A stretch of DNA of 64,000 nt from positions 31,392,212 through 31,456,211 of the forward strand of contig CM040746.1 in assembly GCA_022829145.1 (NCBI GenBank), written 5' to 3'. The translations under genes were made by a program, and so were the position numbers. The DNA is from Albula goreensis (lineage: Eukaryota > Chordata > Actinopteri > Albuliformes > Albulidae). The notes below the pieces were generated by a model. That model had not been told where the DNA came from. It did not search any database and worked only from the letters and a program-made list of their open reading frames with translations. Positions 1 through 14,349 of this stretch are shown piece by piece. How positions within the stretch are numbered: position 1 is the first letter of the stretch; every line of letters starts with the position of its first letter.

Positions 1-3000
1 AAAAACAAGAAAACGAATGCAGGTATGCAATGTTTTGTGACATAATTCAAAAGCAGGATGTTCAGTAAAAACCAATATATTCACAAATATCTATGTATGA
101 AAAACAAACACACAACAGTGTGACAGAAGTGTCTAATAGTAGGTGGATATTGGAAGTCCTTTTGAGCCAGCAACCATCCAAACAAACAGACGTTAAAATG
201 CACAAATATTCACAAGTTTGCACACCTAGCAACACATCATCAAGCTCCAGGCACACCGCGGTCACATAGAAAACACACTCAGCCAGATCCATCCATATTT
301 ATATGCAAAACAATTTGTTGATAACTCTTGCAGATTATTATAGTGATGGAAATTGCTGTTTTCCTTATAGTAAAGTAAACAGGCGCTTTGTGCAGTCCTT
401 GTAGGACATGGTCTCACAATTGTTGCATATTAAGTTGCTGAGACTGTCAGTGTCTCATTTAAACCATGGTATAAGGTCCCCGTGCCTGTTTTACCATTGA
501 TGGAGGATATATGAAAAGTACAATTTATGATGGATCACCTATCTCTGATTCTCTGATAGCTTTTCTGTTGAAATAAAACTTTCTGTCAGAAGCAGTGATT
601 TTGACAGAGGATTCTGACATGATGTATCGCCTCTTAACGCGTCTCAGTGTGAAGCGCGGTGGAAGCATTTGGAACCTGTGTCACCATATCCCTGGTACAA
701 CCAGACATTAATTGCTAAACAGATATGATTTAAACTCACACACAGCAGGACAGCACTCAGAAAACACAGCGTATGTGATGGTAGGGGCCAGGATTTTGGC
801 CATAATGATAGTTTTCAGCATCAAGAATACCTTCACCTGACTCACAATCAGATTTCTGATTCAGCTTGTTAAGTGGAATTTGTGACTGGAAAAACATGGA
901 TTTATACATGTGCATTATTACTCTTTATAAAGACCATGTAAGAAAGTGTAGCAAAGTGTTCATTTTATAATGAAGGGATTTAAAAAAACAGACATTTTGG
1001 GCTTTAAGAAAAGGCCAGAATATGCTGCCACCAAGTCTCTGACACTTTTCAGCAACGAGGCCAATTATGCCCAATTTTGCTGAGTTTTTTGTTTATTGTG
1101 CATGTCATAAAATATAAACTAATTTACCAGTTTGTTCACAGTTAGAATGGTTTTTCTAAAAACATATATTTATCATGTTTTAGATTATTTTACTGTTTAT
1201 TTCTACTGAATATGTAGATTTAATTAGTTTAAAGTAAACTATTAAGATCTTTTCTTCAAATTTGATTCAGTCAGAGAAGACCACAAAGGAGACAACACAA
1301 GGAGACAACACAATTTGTAACTACACATTAACAAATGTCAATGTGTTAAGAGAGTATATTTCTCGCAGTAGAATGAAAGCACTCATAACACAGTTATGAA
1401 AGCATGGCTTTAATTAAAAAAAAAAAAACCTTTCAGTTTTTCTTCGCCCTCTCTGTTGGTTCGGGTCAATTGGACTTTTTAGAGGAAGAGAAAGCAGACA
1501 GAAAGGAATGGAGCTCAGGTGTAAGACGTATGGGGTGAAATGACTCACTGATCCATCGCTCAGATCCTGGCCCAAAGAGCAAATAGCTGGGTTGAGGTTA
1601 GATTCCAATGAGAAGCCCCTGAATTGTATCAGGTGAAAATGTTCCCCCTTTGAAAAGGTGGGTTTCCATCTAGGGGTACTGTCATTTATCACTCCATTCT
1701 ACGCTCCCCGTCTGGCCACCGATCAACATTTGACCGGAATCAAGGACAGGACCCAGGTCAGAGGAGTGTGGGAGATCAACAAGAGAACAAGCTGTTGACA
1801 CTAAGAACTAAACCATTCCTTTTTTCTGGCAAACTTGTAAAGAAGTAAATAAAATACAGTTTTATCATGTTTGATTTGTAATTAGCAGTTACTTATGGTA
1901 GCAGACATTTTGATTACAATGAACACACAATATATGGTAATATCAATTTGTATATACATATGTCACTGAACACATTACTAGTCACATACAGAATTAAAGT
2001 ATAATAGAATACAAGATAATTCTACAGGTCAAGTCCTGACACCTGATTGGTCAACCAGCCTTTCTGGCAGTGCCTATGTCCATGACACAAAATCTGCAAA
2101 CCGAATGGTTAAAAATATGTATAGAACAAACCACATACTGCAGAAATGTATCAGTCTTTATCACTCAAAGACTGTGTTTGTGAATGACCAAAGCTGACAA
2201 AAATAATGACAACCATGCAGAAACCAAAAGACAATGCATTTATTCCTTTGTCTTGTTCAGTTCTTTTTTCATCAGCTCAACCTCATTAACCAGTACCTTA
2301 CTTAAGGACCCAGGAACGAGCCAGTTTGATCTCTTCAGCAGACCAAAAGACATGGATGTCTTGTACTCGTGACAAATGTCTTCATAATTTGTGCTTTGTC
2401 AAGTGTAAATGTCTCCGAGGATATCTGGGGGGAGTGCATTGCGCAACCCCACTGAATATAATATCTGTGACAATTAGGTATTTGTGATGTGGAGGACTGG
2501 ATCTCCCAGTCCTCACTTTGATTAAGTGCCATTTTCCATTCACAGGGGAAATCATCCAGCTCGGCATAAAGATGATTTCATTTGCAAAACAGAAGAGCGT
2601 TTGCTAAAATCTTTTTTTTTTTTTTGGTCACATACACACTGGAATTCCAGTCTAAAAATGGGAGAGGTGAGGCGTTTTTCTTTCTCCACATTAAAGAAAG
2701 AAACATCTGTACACCTCCTAAGTGCCATTTTCTGTTTCTACATTTAAGAAAACACTACTTATGTGCAACCAACAATGCTGGTTTGGTTCAGTTGATTGGG
2801 TAGCCCATTTATCACAGTTACAGAATATTAGGGATAATTGAAGCATTTGATCCTTGAGTGTGTAATCAGATTTTGTTTTTGTTGGTTAATATAGATACTG
2901 CCTTGAGCTAGTAAACATGAATAGCAAATTAAAAATACAGATATTTGATTGATCAGATAAAACATTTTCACTCTGCAACTGCAGACAAAAAGTCACATAG

Positions 3001-3240
3001 AAATTGCATTCGATGATGCATATGTATACTTTTTCAAATATTTCACCAGTATGAACTATTGCTGAAATATTACAATAATATAATAAGAGCATACATTAGA
3101 GGTAAGCTTGTTGATGGTGGATCATTTTTAGCTGTTGAAATGGTCATGCACAAACTTGGAGAACACCTTTTTTGGAGTACTTTAACAATGATGTAGACTT
3201 TAAAGCATATGATCTTGGATTTTATTTACACCCCATTTTG
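1..3240. other. Non-coding, mostly unique AT-rich sequence
   Basis: Apart from the 13-bp duplication at 1286-1312 I see nothing definite. The stretch 1540-1780 is slightly GC-richer. Open frames up to 92 codons lack domains. Confidence 0.6.
1286..1312. repeat. 13-bp tandem duplication
   Basis: aaggagacaacac occurs twice in a row. Confidence 0.7.
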
Positions 3241-3363
3241 CACAGCAGCTGAAACAGACAGAGATGGACTATTAGGTAGACCATTATCCTGTGGGGTGAT
3301 ATTATGACTAGACTGAGACTTTGGCCCTCAACTATTTTGCTTATGTGTGAGACAAATATCAGT

Positions 3364-3472
3364 TAGCCAGGACTTTCAACACCTTGCCTGAAAGATGGCA
3401 TCACTGTGGCACAATGCTTATATCACCACCCTGGCTTAATGGTCCAGAGAGAACACTGTGTCCTACTGCCAT
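3364..3472 (-). mobile_element. Possible tRNA-derived SINE relic, reverse orientation
   Basis: On the minus strand GTTGAAAGTCCTGG (around 3368-3381) resembles a Pol III B box next to a conserved element found in many teleost interspersed repeats. The adjoining stretch, with gaaagatggcatcactgtgg and ccagagagaacactgtgtcc on the plus strand, is in the expected order for such a repeat. No A box, tail or target duplication could be fixed, so family and boundaries are open. Confidence 0.3.
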
Positions 3473-6400
3473 TGGATGTGATGTCCATAGTTGCTGGCAA
3501 GAGATGACCACTCCCTGATGAATTGTTTGAAAAGGCAAGCCAATATCATCCCTTTTGTGCACGAGTGGTACTATTTATGGAAATATCAGGACTGAGAACA
3601 TATTGGCCTGCTCATCAGTCAGTCACAGGTTTGTACATTGTTTCAAACAGATGAAAGCAGATCAGGGTGGTTACCCCATAAAAGGCTTTGTGTCTGAAGG
3701 CCACCCTGTATTGTGTCAAAAGCTGTTTGCCATGCCCAGATGACAGACCTTTCGTGTTCCTGAATGAAGTTGGCTACATGCATCCACATGGATATTCTCA
3801 ACAGCTAAGGTCTTATTGTTACACTAAAATGATTAGTGCACTATAAAACAATGAGCAATTGAAAGGCTAGCTGTAAAGGGAGGCTTAACCATGCAGCCAC
3901 AGCATCTCATTTTTAAGCATGGGATAAACCATTGTGCTACATCTGTGGTGGCAGCATGCAGAATCTGAGAAGAGAAAAAAAAGGAAATAAAATGGTTGAA
4001 TGAGTTATCAGTGCATTAGTTCACAATCCTCCCCAAAGATACTCTAGGCATTCACATGCTGCTAGGTTTTGCAGTGAGAAATAGCTCATCTTTAATTGGT
4101 GGGTGCTCTCCTGTTCGACTGTGTGTCCTACAGTGTGGAAAATAGTCACCAGCTCACGGGTGGTTACACCAGGGAGCACAGGCTTCACCAGTAGTGCTCT
4201 TTGGTACAGCAGCAACTCATGAGAGAAAAGAGTAATGAAGACAAAAAAACTGTCCAAATAACAAACATTTCATGGCAGTGAATGACCACCACTGTGTGTG
4301 AATCTTAAGTTTAGTGTGAAATTTGCACCTGATAAGGATAAAAAAAATTACTTTTTCATGAAAAATACAATTAACAAAATAGTTTGTGATCTAAATGCTA
4401 CATGTAGGATAAATCTAAGTAGAAGTGTTTGAATGTTAGTTTCTTTTAATTTAATCTGTTATCATTAACTTTACTTTTATTCTTCTACTTTTATATTCTG
4501 TCGATATCTATATTATAGTTTTGTGTATGGTTATTTTGTTTCGTAATTGTTAGAATGTTTTGTCTATATCAAAAAAATAAAATAAAATAATCATAGAAAA
4601 TGAATATAATTAAGCTACTCATTAATATTTTCCTTTTCTGTTTTTGTGTCTTTACTATTTAGGTACTATTAACATGAAGTGGAATAGCATCTTGGAATCT
4701 GTGACAACACACTCAATTTATCCATGACAGGTTTAGAATGGGCACAGAAAATGTTTTGCTTCCCCCGATTTCAGGTTGAATCTGGCTCTGCGGAATTTGA
4801 AAAATTATAGCCAATTTATCAGCTAGGTACCTGAAGGGGAGGCATGTAATGGGATGTATCATGTGAGTAAATATGACGGATCGCTATGTGAATGAAATCC
4901 CAAGAGGAAAACAAACAAACAAAACCATGTACAGTCAATAGTCAATAGGCAGTAAACACTATTTAAAATGCTTTTACAGTTGTACTATTCAGACTATACA
5001 ATTTAACATCTCAAATGGCCACTTGCTGTGCAATTACAAGATGTTCCATATCCAATATTTTTATTTTATAATAAATCTCATTTTAATGTGTGATGCTGAA
5101 TATTGAATATTGAGTGATTAACTTGTTGGTCACTATCACATACTCAGCTGATCAGAGGAGGACGGCCGCCCCCCTGAAATCCTCTCATGGCTTCCTCCTT
5201 TTCCACCAAGAGATGGTTTGCTTACCGTTGTCACCCAATGGTTTGTTTTTGAATGAATTTAGGCCACGGTATGCTGACAATGATATTGTGGAAATGGTTT
5301 ATGGAATATGTTACACATATACACATATGATTTGATTTAATATCTCTGTATATGCCACCCTTGTTGGTTTTCTGGGCTTTGGCCTAAATGATTTTCTATG
5401 GCTGTCAAAGTAATAATAACTGGGGGCAACTAATGTTTGCTACAGCATTCTTTATGCATCTATATACTGTTCTGAGCATGCAGTACCAGCAGCATAATAT
5501 ATGGCAAAGTCAATATTTAAGAGTCCACAAACATGCTACTTGATTAAGCTTGCCATTTTTACAACAGAAGTCTTTTCTTACAATATGCCTGTGGATTTGT
5601 GAGGATGCCAAAGTGAAAGGACAGGTATATTATGTGCCTGGTTATCCATGTAATCATGCGTATAGTATATGGTGTTTATGAGCTCCGTTTGAGCAAATGT
5701 TTATTAGCATATCCCCTACAAATAATGTCATGCATGAGGGTCTTTCCTGTTTATTACCTGCCTTCTGCTGTGGGCACATTATTGTGGAGGTCGCATTTTT
5801 ACACTGCCACATGAAGCTAAGGAACAGCTGGAGGAGTGGATGGCATTTTTTACACTCACACGTATTGTAATAATTCCTGTGTCTTCTCTAAGCAATAACA
5901 AGCACCAGTTCAAATGGATAATCACATGAAATGGTTGCCATCAGCCTCACCTTCTATAAGTGAAAATGGGACCTCAATAAGACCACATTAATCCAAATAT
6001 TAGTGCATGGCTAAATACAATGGGATGTGTTTTTTTGTAAAAAAAAATACACACTTTGGGTCCAACCAACATTTGTTTGCAGAAGAATAACAGTATGGAA
6101 TTTGTGATTGAGTTGGCCAGTTTTCTTTTTTCCCACTACTTTGCTTTTGCTATTCATTTGGGCATAATTTCAAAGTCACTGGGCCATGCCATACCAAATA
6201 AACACATAATTAAAAATATAAATATGATTAATTGCTGCAGAACTGAGGTGGGTGGAGGGTTGGGGCAAACACCGAAGAAGGGAAAGGATCACGCTTTGAA
6301 ATACTACCCATTCAACCAAGACAGATGCCCATTTGCATTTTTTTGTTTTCCATAAGACAAAAAAAGAAAAATATATAAAACAAAAAAAAAAAGTTTTGTA

Positions 6401-6499
6401 TTTGATTTAGATTCAAACAGTACCATATGGGAGAGGCAGGAATCAGTCAGTGCACAGGCAAAATGAGCCAGGACTTCTAAACTGTGAATCATTCTCAAA
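3473..6499. other. Non-coding sequence, AT-rich, few repeats
   Basis: Except for the repeat fragment at 5143-5242, nothing recognisable. 4300-4670 is very AT-rich. Confidence 0.6.
5143..5242 (+). repeat. Fragment of an abundant teleost interspersed repeat
   Basis: The order agaggaggacggccgcccccc, then ggcttcctccttttccacc, then gcttaccgttgtcaccc follows a very common teleost repeat segment (AGAGGAGGATGGGCCCCCC, GGTTTCTTCC, TTCCTTGCCACTGTCGCC). The match is degraded but in the right order and spacing. The parent family is not resolved from memory. Confidence 0.45.
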
Positions 6500-6660
6500 G
6501 AGCAGTACGGGTTTTAATTAGGATTCACACTCTGCGCCATATGGCAGATCTGTCTCCCTCACATCACTAAAGGAAAGGGAAACCGATGCTGCAAATCCAT
6601 CATGGCGAGAGGGGTGGCCTTATAACAGCTCAGATATGTACTTTTTTAATGCATGCTGGT
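6500..6660. promoter_or_regulatory. Candidate cis-regulatory block
   Basis: This stretch is less AT-rich than its flanks and free of simple repeats. It carries a TTTAATTAGG homeodomain-type site at about 6512 and GGCGAGAGGGGTGGCCTTAT at about 6603. Function is inferred from composition and motifs only. Confidence 0.2.
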
Positions 6661-6866
6661 ACATTTATGGCTTTGGAAGTGCAGAGAATATTCCATTAGC
6701 ATGATAGGGCATGCATGATTTCACCATGATTTCATTTTATGCATGGTTGACTTTAGTATTAACCTTGTCTTGGTAGAGATAAATAGCAGCTGCATATAAT
6801 AAATATATGCATATGATATATATATCGTATCATAAATATTGGCTATCATATAAACATATATGTATA

Positions 6867-6938
6867 TGCTTGGGGCATGAGTTCATAGGTTGGAGATAAA
6901 GAAATCTGAGACACAAAGCAGGTATAAGTCTGCAAGTA
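6867..6938 (+). repeat. Dispersed repeat, copy A
   Basis: Bases 6867-6898 are identical over 32 positions to 10411-10442 (starting tgcttggggcatgag). Similarity continues, with a gap, through acacaaagcaggtataag. It is in the same orientation as copy B, 3.54 kb away. The family is unknown to me. Confidence 0.75.
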
Positions 6939-8045
6939 TTTAACGGATCAACAAATAATACCATAAGTAGAAAACTGGAACATAAGACTTGCAATATATT
7001 ATCAATATGATCGAATTTTTAGTTTTGTAGGAGAGAAAGTTTCTCCATAGCTTTCAGTGGGAAGTGTTCCATTTTTGTTAGTGTTCTTCTAGTCAAGACA
7101 CAGTCCATATCTTGTGATATTTCATCTTGAAAAAATCTTGTGTTATTCCTATTTCCGCAACCAGGGCTGATACAATATCTAATAGTAAAACAGAGATGAA
7201 TAAACCATCAATAAGCCAATCATTCATTCTATGCAATGCTAAGACTGAAAATAACTGGGTTGTCACTATATCAGAACAAACTTGAACAAAGTCCTGGATT
7301 CAGTAAGGATTTTCTCTTTCTTTTAACTTAAAAAAATAAAGGCAAAGGGTCTCTTGATGTTCACTGACACTTTTCAGTGACTTAATTCTGGTGATGTTTG
7401 ATCATCTCAGCATTTTGACTGAATCAAGACAATGCCTGCAAAAACATGGGCCTTGATATTTCATCTGATCCTTTGTTTTGAGTAAAAATGTCATCGTGTT
7501 GGGATACAATGGCACAGAGTAGCTTCATGTGTATCAAAGGTCCATTTCCATTCTGACAAATTTCAATGTAAATAAATTAATAGCAATATGTCTGACATTG
7601 ACACTGCAACACAACTACCACAGTAATAACAACATCTACTGTCATGTGACACACTCACTATTTAATGTATGCTAACATTCGGTTAAATTTAAATCTTTAT
7701 TTCCCTTGAGTTGCCTTGACTGACTATTAAGACACAGGCCCCTAAGCCTGTGGGTGAAAAGGTTCATTTTGCACTTTCAAAGATTAAGGATGAGACGGTA
7801 ATAATGGATGTAATTTTGATGTGTAATGTTAAGGTAGCAGCCGCTGGTTGCTACCTGAAATCATCAGGGGTTTGATTCAGCGCCACACTCAAGCTGTGCT
7901 GGAATGGCTCTGTAATGTATGTGTTGTTCACTGTCTGCTTTTAACTTTCTCAAAGGATCTCACAGCCTCAAAAAGCTGTCCATTTGGGAAGGGGGACTTT
8001 TGTATGATAGTGAAAAATTGGAGCTTCAGACAGTGATGAGGTAAT

Positions 8046-8113
8046 GGAAGGGAAGAGAGCAAGGGAGATAGAAAGAGAGAGAGAGAAAAGAGAGTAAGAG
8101 AGAGGGAGAGAGC
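8046..8113 (+). repeat. Purine-rich GA tract
   Basis: An interrupted (GA)n stretch with GGGA and AAAG variants; almost entirely purine on the plus strand. Confidence 0.8.
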
Positions 8114-10046
8114 ACTTTGGAGGACTATTAAGAGGCTGCATGAATAAAATTTAAATTCACGGTTACATTAAGGGTTGATTTGATGTGATACATAGAAAAA
8201 AATCTATTTTCTGAAAAAATGCATTTTAATTTTGATACTCAAAACATGAAGAGACAGAGGAATAGCGAAGGACTCATGATCAATAATAATATTTCACTTA
8301 TATTTTAAAATTGTAATACCTCCCTCTCTTAAGAGGTTTCAGTACAATAAAATGATGAACAAAACTACAAAGTGGCAAAATACCTCTTGCAGCATGCTGT
8401 GCTTCCATGCAAATGTGTTCTGTGATGGTATAAACACCATGGTTTACAATTTAATATCAATGTAGGCATACTACCATACCATACAATAAAGCCATTATGT
8501 TCATTAGCATACATGTTAGTTAATTGTAATTAATCATGATAATGCACTCATTGAAATTGTAGGGTGTTAGAGTGATATATGGAAAGCTGCAAGTCCATTA
8601 GGATGGGAAATATGCCAATCATTTAGTATAATTATCCTATAATGGGTACAGTTTTGGGTGATAATGGAGCAAAGACAATGTAGCAAAAAATTTCAGGAGT
8701 GTGCAAGCTATTTTAAATGAGCAATACTGTATTTATGTTTCAGTCTGTCTCAGCCATGAGTACAAATGTCTTTTATTATTCTTGGATATTTAGCTATTTA
8801 GAGAAATTAATGAGCATACATTTGACACTCAAAGGCTTTGTTCTTTAATGGATTGAACTTTTTGTATCACTTCTACCTTCTATAATTCATAAAGAAAAAG
8901 AGGATCACATTAGACTTACGGACAAGTAGCTGCATCTCAAATATGTGATAGAGCACCTTACCACTTTGAAGCCTGTACATAGAGCTATTGCTGTAAATCT
9001 GTACTTCAGAAGCAATGGACATTGGAGATGACTGCTATTGCTCAAATGCAGACTTTTATATGGGTCATTTTTTAGAGATCTCTTGGATTTTTACTTGTAA
9101 TATGTAATATGCAGGAGCTAATTAAGAATTAATTAATAAGATGATAATAACATCTAATAATGACTGCCATTTTACCATCTTTGTTTTATAAAATCCACAC
9201 ATATACACTGTTGTATAAAAATCTCTCTCTCCCCTCTCTCTCTTTCATGTTCTTTACATAATGCATAATAAACAAAGATATCCTGACTATATGGGTTCAC
9301 ATATAAATTCTGTTTGGTAGCAGTTTGTCAGTTGTCATGAATCAATAGATTAAACTCACACTCACCTGCTGTAGCATTTGCTCACATATCTGTTTCATTT
9401 TGTCAGAGCACTGCTCCAGTCAGCCACATCCAAAAGAGGTTAAAAGGGGGTGATGAACCTGGCCTGGGGGTAAATACAAAAACACGGGGAAGAAAAAAAA
9501 TGAGTGTTTTGGCTGGTAGTCTGTTTTTGTATCTTGAAATGCAGAAGTTGTGAACATAATCTGGTATGATTTTTTTTTTTGAAGATTCAAACATTGAGTC
9601 AAGTGACCTTCTTCGTTATGTTACTAAAGAAGAATTGCCTGCCATCTATTGCCTTTTTTTTTGGAAACATGATTGAATTTTGTTTGGTGTATTTTTTCTT
9701 CACTTTTGCTGCAAGGAAATTGCACAAAAATGCAAGCAACAATAAGAGCGTCTCCTCTTTGGCTGGCAAGCCAGACAGTCAGACTAGAGGGCAGATGTGC
9801 TGAAGATTATACACTGCACAGTGTGCGTCCTGGTGAGCCACATTGTGATATTTGTGCTTTTCCTCATTGTGACAGATGTTTTTATTCTGTTACACCACTG
9901 TCAGGCATTCAGGCATTGCCGTTGTGTTTTGCTCTTGCTGTGGCTTGGTGTATCTGAGCATGAGGCACTGGCCTGCATTTCTTTCCTAGGGTCTCACTAC
10001 TCATTACATTGTATTCATTTGAATTCACAATTATTGCTTGCTGGCT

Positions 10047-10047
<1 letters not shown>

Positions 10048-10095
<48 letters not shown>
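10048..10095 (+). repeat. (CT)n microsatellite
   Basis: An uninterrupted run of about 23 CT units. Confidence 0.95.
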
Positions 10096-10098
<3 letters not shown>

Positions 10099-10410
10099 GA
10101 TCCTAGTGAATGGCTTATAACAAATTAAATAAAATAGATTGTTTCCAGTTTTTTAAACATTTTATTTGGTAAATTTGGATGTTCTTCAATTTCTTCTAAT
10201 AGAACACTGACACTGAAAGCTGGTAAGGTAAAGGTCATTTCTGGTTATGTATAACTGTGCAGAAAGCTCTCCTCGTGTTGGCTGTTCAGATGGAGTACAC
10301 TAAATCTGACATGGAGAGAGAGGAGTTTGATTGAAATATCAAAAACTGGAGATGGAGAGGGAAAGAGAGTCATGGAGAGAGCTTGGTTGTTAAAGTAAAA
10401 GGGTAGATTG

Positions 10411-10490
10411 TGCTTGGGGCATGAGTTCATAGGTTGGAGATACCTTATACCTGCTTTGAAACATAAAGCAGATATAAGGTAGGTTGCAGA
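10411..10490 (+). repeat. Dispersed repeat, copy B, with internal inverted repeat
   Basis: The first 32 bases equal copy A exactly. They run into an inverted repeat, accttatacctgcttt (from 10442) against aaagcagatataaggt (from about 10465), with one mismatch and a short loop. That hairpin is partly deleted in copy A. The structure suggests the end of a small mobile element, though its full length is not visible. Confidence 0.75.
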
Positions 10491-10626
10491 GTTGGTGCAA
10501 AAATCATCACATTCTTATTGTTTTTTATGCTAGTGATTAAGCCTGGTGTGTTCATAACTCAATACAAATAACTGTACATTTAAATTATAGTTTTTACTCC
10601 ATGTCTGGAATATTTTCTTAGCACTT

Positions 10627-10647
10627 ATTATTTATTTATTTATTTTT
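10627..10647 (+). repeat. (TTTA)n short microsatellite
   Basis: Four to five TTTA units followed by a T run. Confidence 0.7.
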
Positions 10648-11070
10648 TGATGGTAAAAAATGCATCAATTTGGCAGTACAAATTGAACGGCCCAGTCTTG
10701 ATCTACAAACACTGAAACAATATTAGAGGCAAGCAGCAATTAATTTATTTTGCCAAGAAGAAATACACATAAAGAGACACAAAAGAAGATGTATGAATAT
10801 AATCTGAAAATGTGTGCAATTGTTTCTTTTTTTAAGTGAACTGCAGTCTCATTATGGCTGCCTTTGTGCTTTCAGAGTGATGGTGGAATGCAGGTAATGA
10901 TATGCTAATCATTTGTGTCCAGCTCTCCATAGCAATATGATTTCATCTTTATGAATAGTGGCTTAAAACCCAAAGCTATCCTATCAGGACAGTAGACAGA
11001 ACAGTCATATTAAATGTGTTTGGGGAAGCATGAACTAAAGGTAATAACATATATTGTTACTGATTCTAGA

Positions 11071-11203
<133 letters not shown>

Positions 11204-13362
11204 AAGCACACATGAAGCACATTTTTGATTTCCATATTTCTTGTATTTGATCATGTTTTTTTGACAAAAAATACATTTGCAGAGGGGAATGACTTCAGTA
11301 TTAATGTTGCAGAGCACACCATCCATAAACACCCTTACTTTGGTATCATACCATAGAACAAGCACAGCAACACTCCAGACATATCACATCAGAACTTTAT
11401 GTTAAACAGTATACATGAAGTACAGGAAAGACTGTGCAGTTACTGTATTGATTTTAGCTCACCCAAGTAGCCTAATCAATTCCCTTTGCACTTGGCCAGA
11501 GAGACCTGTTGACACTCAGCTGGGGGAAACCCTTACTAACTATATGCATTCACTGTCTCTGCAAATGAAACCATTCAGACAGTTTGATGAAAGCAAAAAT
11601 GTGGTTTAGGCGAATCCAAGCCACATTAAAAATACATGATGTAATAGTATGAAAGCGAATGCAGTTATTGCATGAGTCCATCCCCCATTCATTCTACAGG
11701 CAGAATAATTAAACGATGCCTTGTGGGGTTGTTCAGAAATTGGATTGCAGTTGTTTGCTGTGAAACAAGATATATTGCAGATATCTCGGTGACTCAAGTT
11801 ACCTCTTTTACTGTGTGTACATTTTCCAGTTAATTTTCTGAAGCAATTTTGTATGTTCTGTTTGACTAGCTGTGGTGTTATTACAAGGGTTGAGACAGCT
11901 GTTTGATTATTCATCCAAAAAACTACAACAACAGAACAAAAAATACAAAGTGAGGAGGATTTGAATGTGGTCCGGGCTGAATTTTAACATTTAACAGTCC
12001 AAAGCCATGATGGTTAGTCAGAGTAGCTTCAATTCCTGGCTGTGCTTGGAAGATAGATTTATTGAGCTAGAGAGTGATAGATTGAATATGATATTTAATT
12101 AACTTCCGTAGCCACATCCTTTTAGAAAGGCTCAAAGACTTTAGTACCATGTAAAACCATAATTTAAATACAAATTCCATTTTAAAAATTCAGCAGTGGG
12201 ACATCTTCTTTAATTGACCTTGCTTTCCTGAGCCTAGTCAGCAGGCAATAAAGAACAGTGAAATGTTAAGGTAGGAGCTAATGTGGTTTGAGGGCCACTT
12301 GATATTACGGGTATAATGGCTTTACTTATGTCATATTCCTAGAGACACTACGGTCACTTTGTTCATTTATTAAAGAGCCACGGTTTGAAAGAAATGTCCG
12401 AGCTTTTTTAAGGTGAAATAAACTCCCGAAAATTAAAGGTGATTTAATGATCTGTAATTGTGAAGAGGACTTGGTCTGTCCCAAATTAAACTGTCTTGCA
12501 ACATTATCTATGATCCATTATGTAATACATAAAATCTCAACATGAATCTCAAGTCAATGAATATGTGTATCCTGAATACATTGTAATAAAAAAAAATCTA
12601 AACTTGTCCTGTATTCAAAAGCAATGCTTCTGATGTATCCCTCCATCAATTCTTCCAGCATATAACTTGGCCCCACATTTCTTGAAATTAGGAAAGTCAG
12701 TCTTATGATAACCATGCCAATGAGGCATGGCCTCAGATACCATATGGTGCCACTGATGTAATAAACTATGCTGTAGTATATTATACAAGAATGAAAAATG
12801 AAAAATGCAATGAAAAAAATGAAAAAAAAGTTTTTATTGTGGGAGTGTGAATCTGCATTTTGTGTTTTTCATGATGTTAGGGGTATGAAATTTAATGTTT
12901 GTAAAGGCTATGAATATATGGCTTGTATTGTCTGTTCTGTCAGCATGCTGAATGTTGTAAACTCTTTGTGCCATGCAGGTCTGGAGTTTGCTCTGCCAAT
13001 GTGTCACTTAATGAATGGAATACCTACCAGTACAGTGTCCTACATAAAAAAGAATGAAAAAAGGATAACAAACATCATTAATAATACATTCGTAATTTTG
13101 TTTACAGATTGCAATTCTTAAAGTTTTCTCAAGATAATAACTAATTGTTCAGATCACATCATGTCTTGACTCTTACATGCACTTAAAAGAACAGTATTAT
13201 CGCTCTGATGGACAATGAAAGCTAATCTGAAGAAAGTTACATGGAAAAAAGACTGGCAGAAGACATTTCTCTCACACTCCAGGGAGAAAGAGAAGAATGC
13301 CCTGAGGAGTTACTATGACAACAACTGCCGGGAAAGCTGTTGCACAGTAATGGTGCACATTA

Positions 13363-13390
13363 TCTCTCTCTCTCTCCCTCTCTCTCTCTC
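13363..13390 (+). repeat. (CT)n microsatellite with one interruption
   Basis: A CT run broken once by CCC. Confidence 0.9.
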
Positions 13391-14349
13391 AATTGCATGC
13401 ATTTTTATGGTAACTCCATGTATAATTGTGCATGAAAATATTTTGAAAGTTTGAATAAAATTAGATGAACTAAGATATGATAAATAAATGATTCAGTCAT
13501 TCAAATCCATCCTTACCATAGATGAAGCTCAGCTTTCTGTGTTGGAGTTCAGGTTTGGAGATTAAGTGTACCTAGTTAGGAACCTTTCTCACTGATATTG
13601 CTTAGCCACAGTCAGCCTGTTTCTTCTGTCACTGAGAAGCCAGTTAGTTTTTGAGAAGATGACATGACAAAACCGAGAGCTGGAAGTTTAATTTTATTTA
13701 GAAGAAGGCTACTCACATTCCCTCATTTAAAATGAATGCAAATGGCCAATAGTTCCATTATCTAAGCTACGCCAGGCTTGGTGATTCAATTCAAACGTCG
13801 TCTCAACTGTCCCCTCAACTCAACAAGTGCAAAATGACTACTTTTAACTTAACTGGATATTTTTCTCCAGCTGATATAATGAAAGATTATCCTTTTCTAC
13901 CACCTGACAACCCCCTGCAACTCATCTCCTCCCCAGCATCAACAAGCTTTAATCTATCTGCAGGCTTTGACATTAGGCACTGCCAGTCTTTATCCGCCTA
14001 GTTTTAAATCACTCTCAGTGATATGGGTTCACCCAAGCAGAGGAGGGCTCAATGCCTCCTTATATTTTACCATCAGTGATTTAATATTTTATTAAATATT
14101 TTTTTAATGACAGAAATTTCTCCAGTGATGCCATATTAAGTAAATCTACTAAAAAAGTAACATTCTGGCACTCAACAAGTACTCTGACAGTGAACACACT
14201 AATGGATAAAGAAGATATAGTCTCCTGTGGTATTATCACTGTCTTTATCTATTTTATTCTCTGAGCATATATCTGATGAGGAATTTCAAAAGTGAGAGTT
14301 TGTTTCAGATCATACCACAAGCCATACATTTGTCTTACATTAATTTAGG

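Larger units (their letters stand above)
6661..10047. other. Non-coding AT-rich sequence
   Basis: It holds repeat copy A and the GA tract, otherwise unique sequence. 6780-6865 is an AT/TATA-rich low-complexity patch. Confidence 0.6.

Noticed and set aside
7831-7855. Small hairpin ggtagca ... tgctacc
   Set aside because: Only a 7-bp stem, expected by chance; not a microRNA precursor.
9797-10120. Hydrophobic 107-codon frame ending in a Ser-Leu run
   Set aside because: The hydrophobic look comes from T-rich DNA, and the end is the CT microsatellite.
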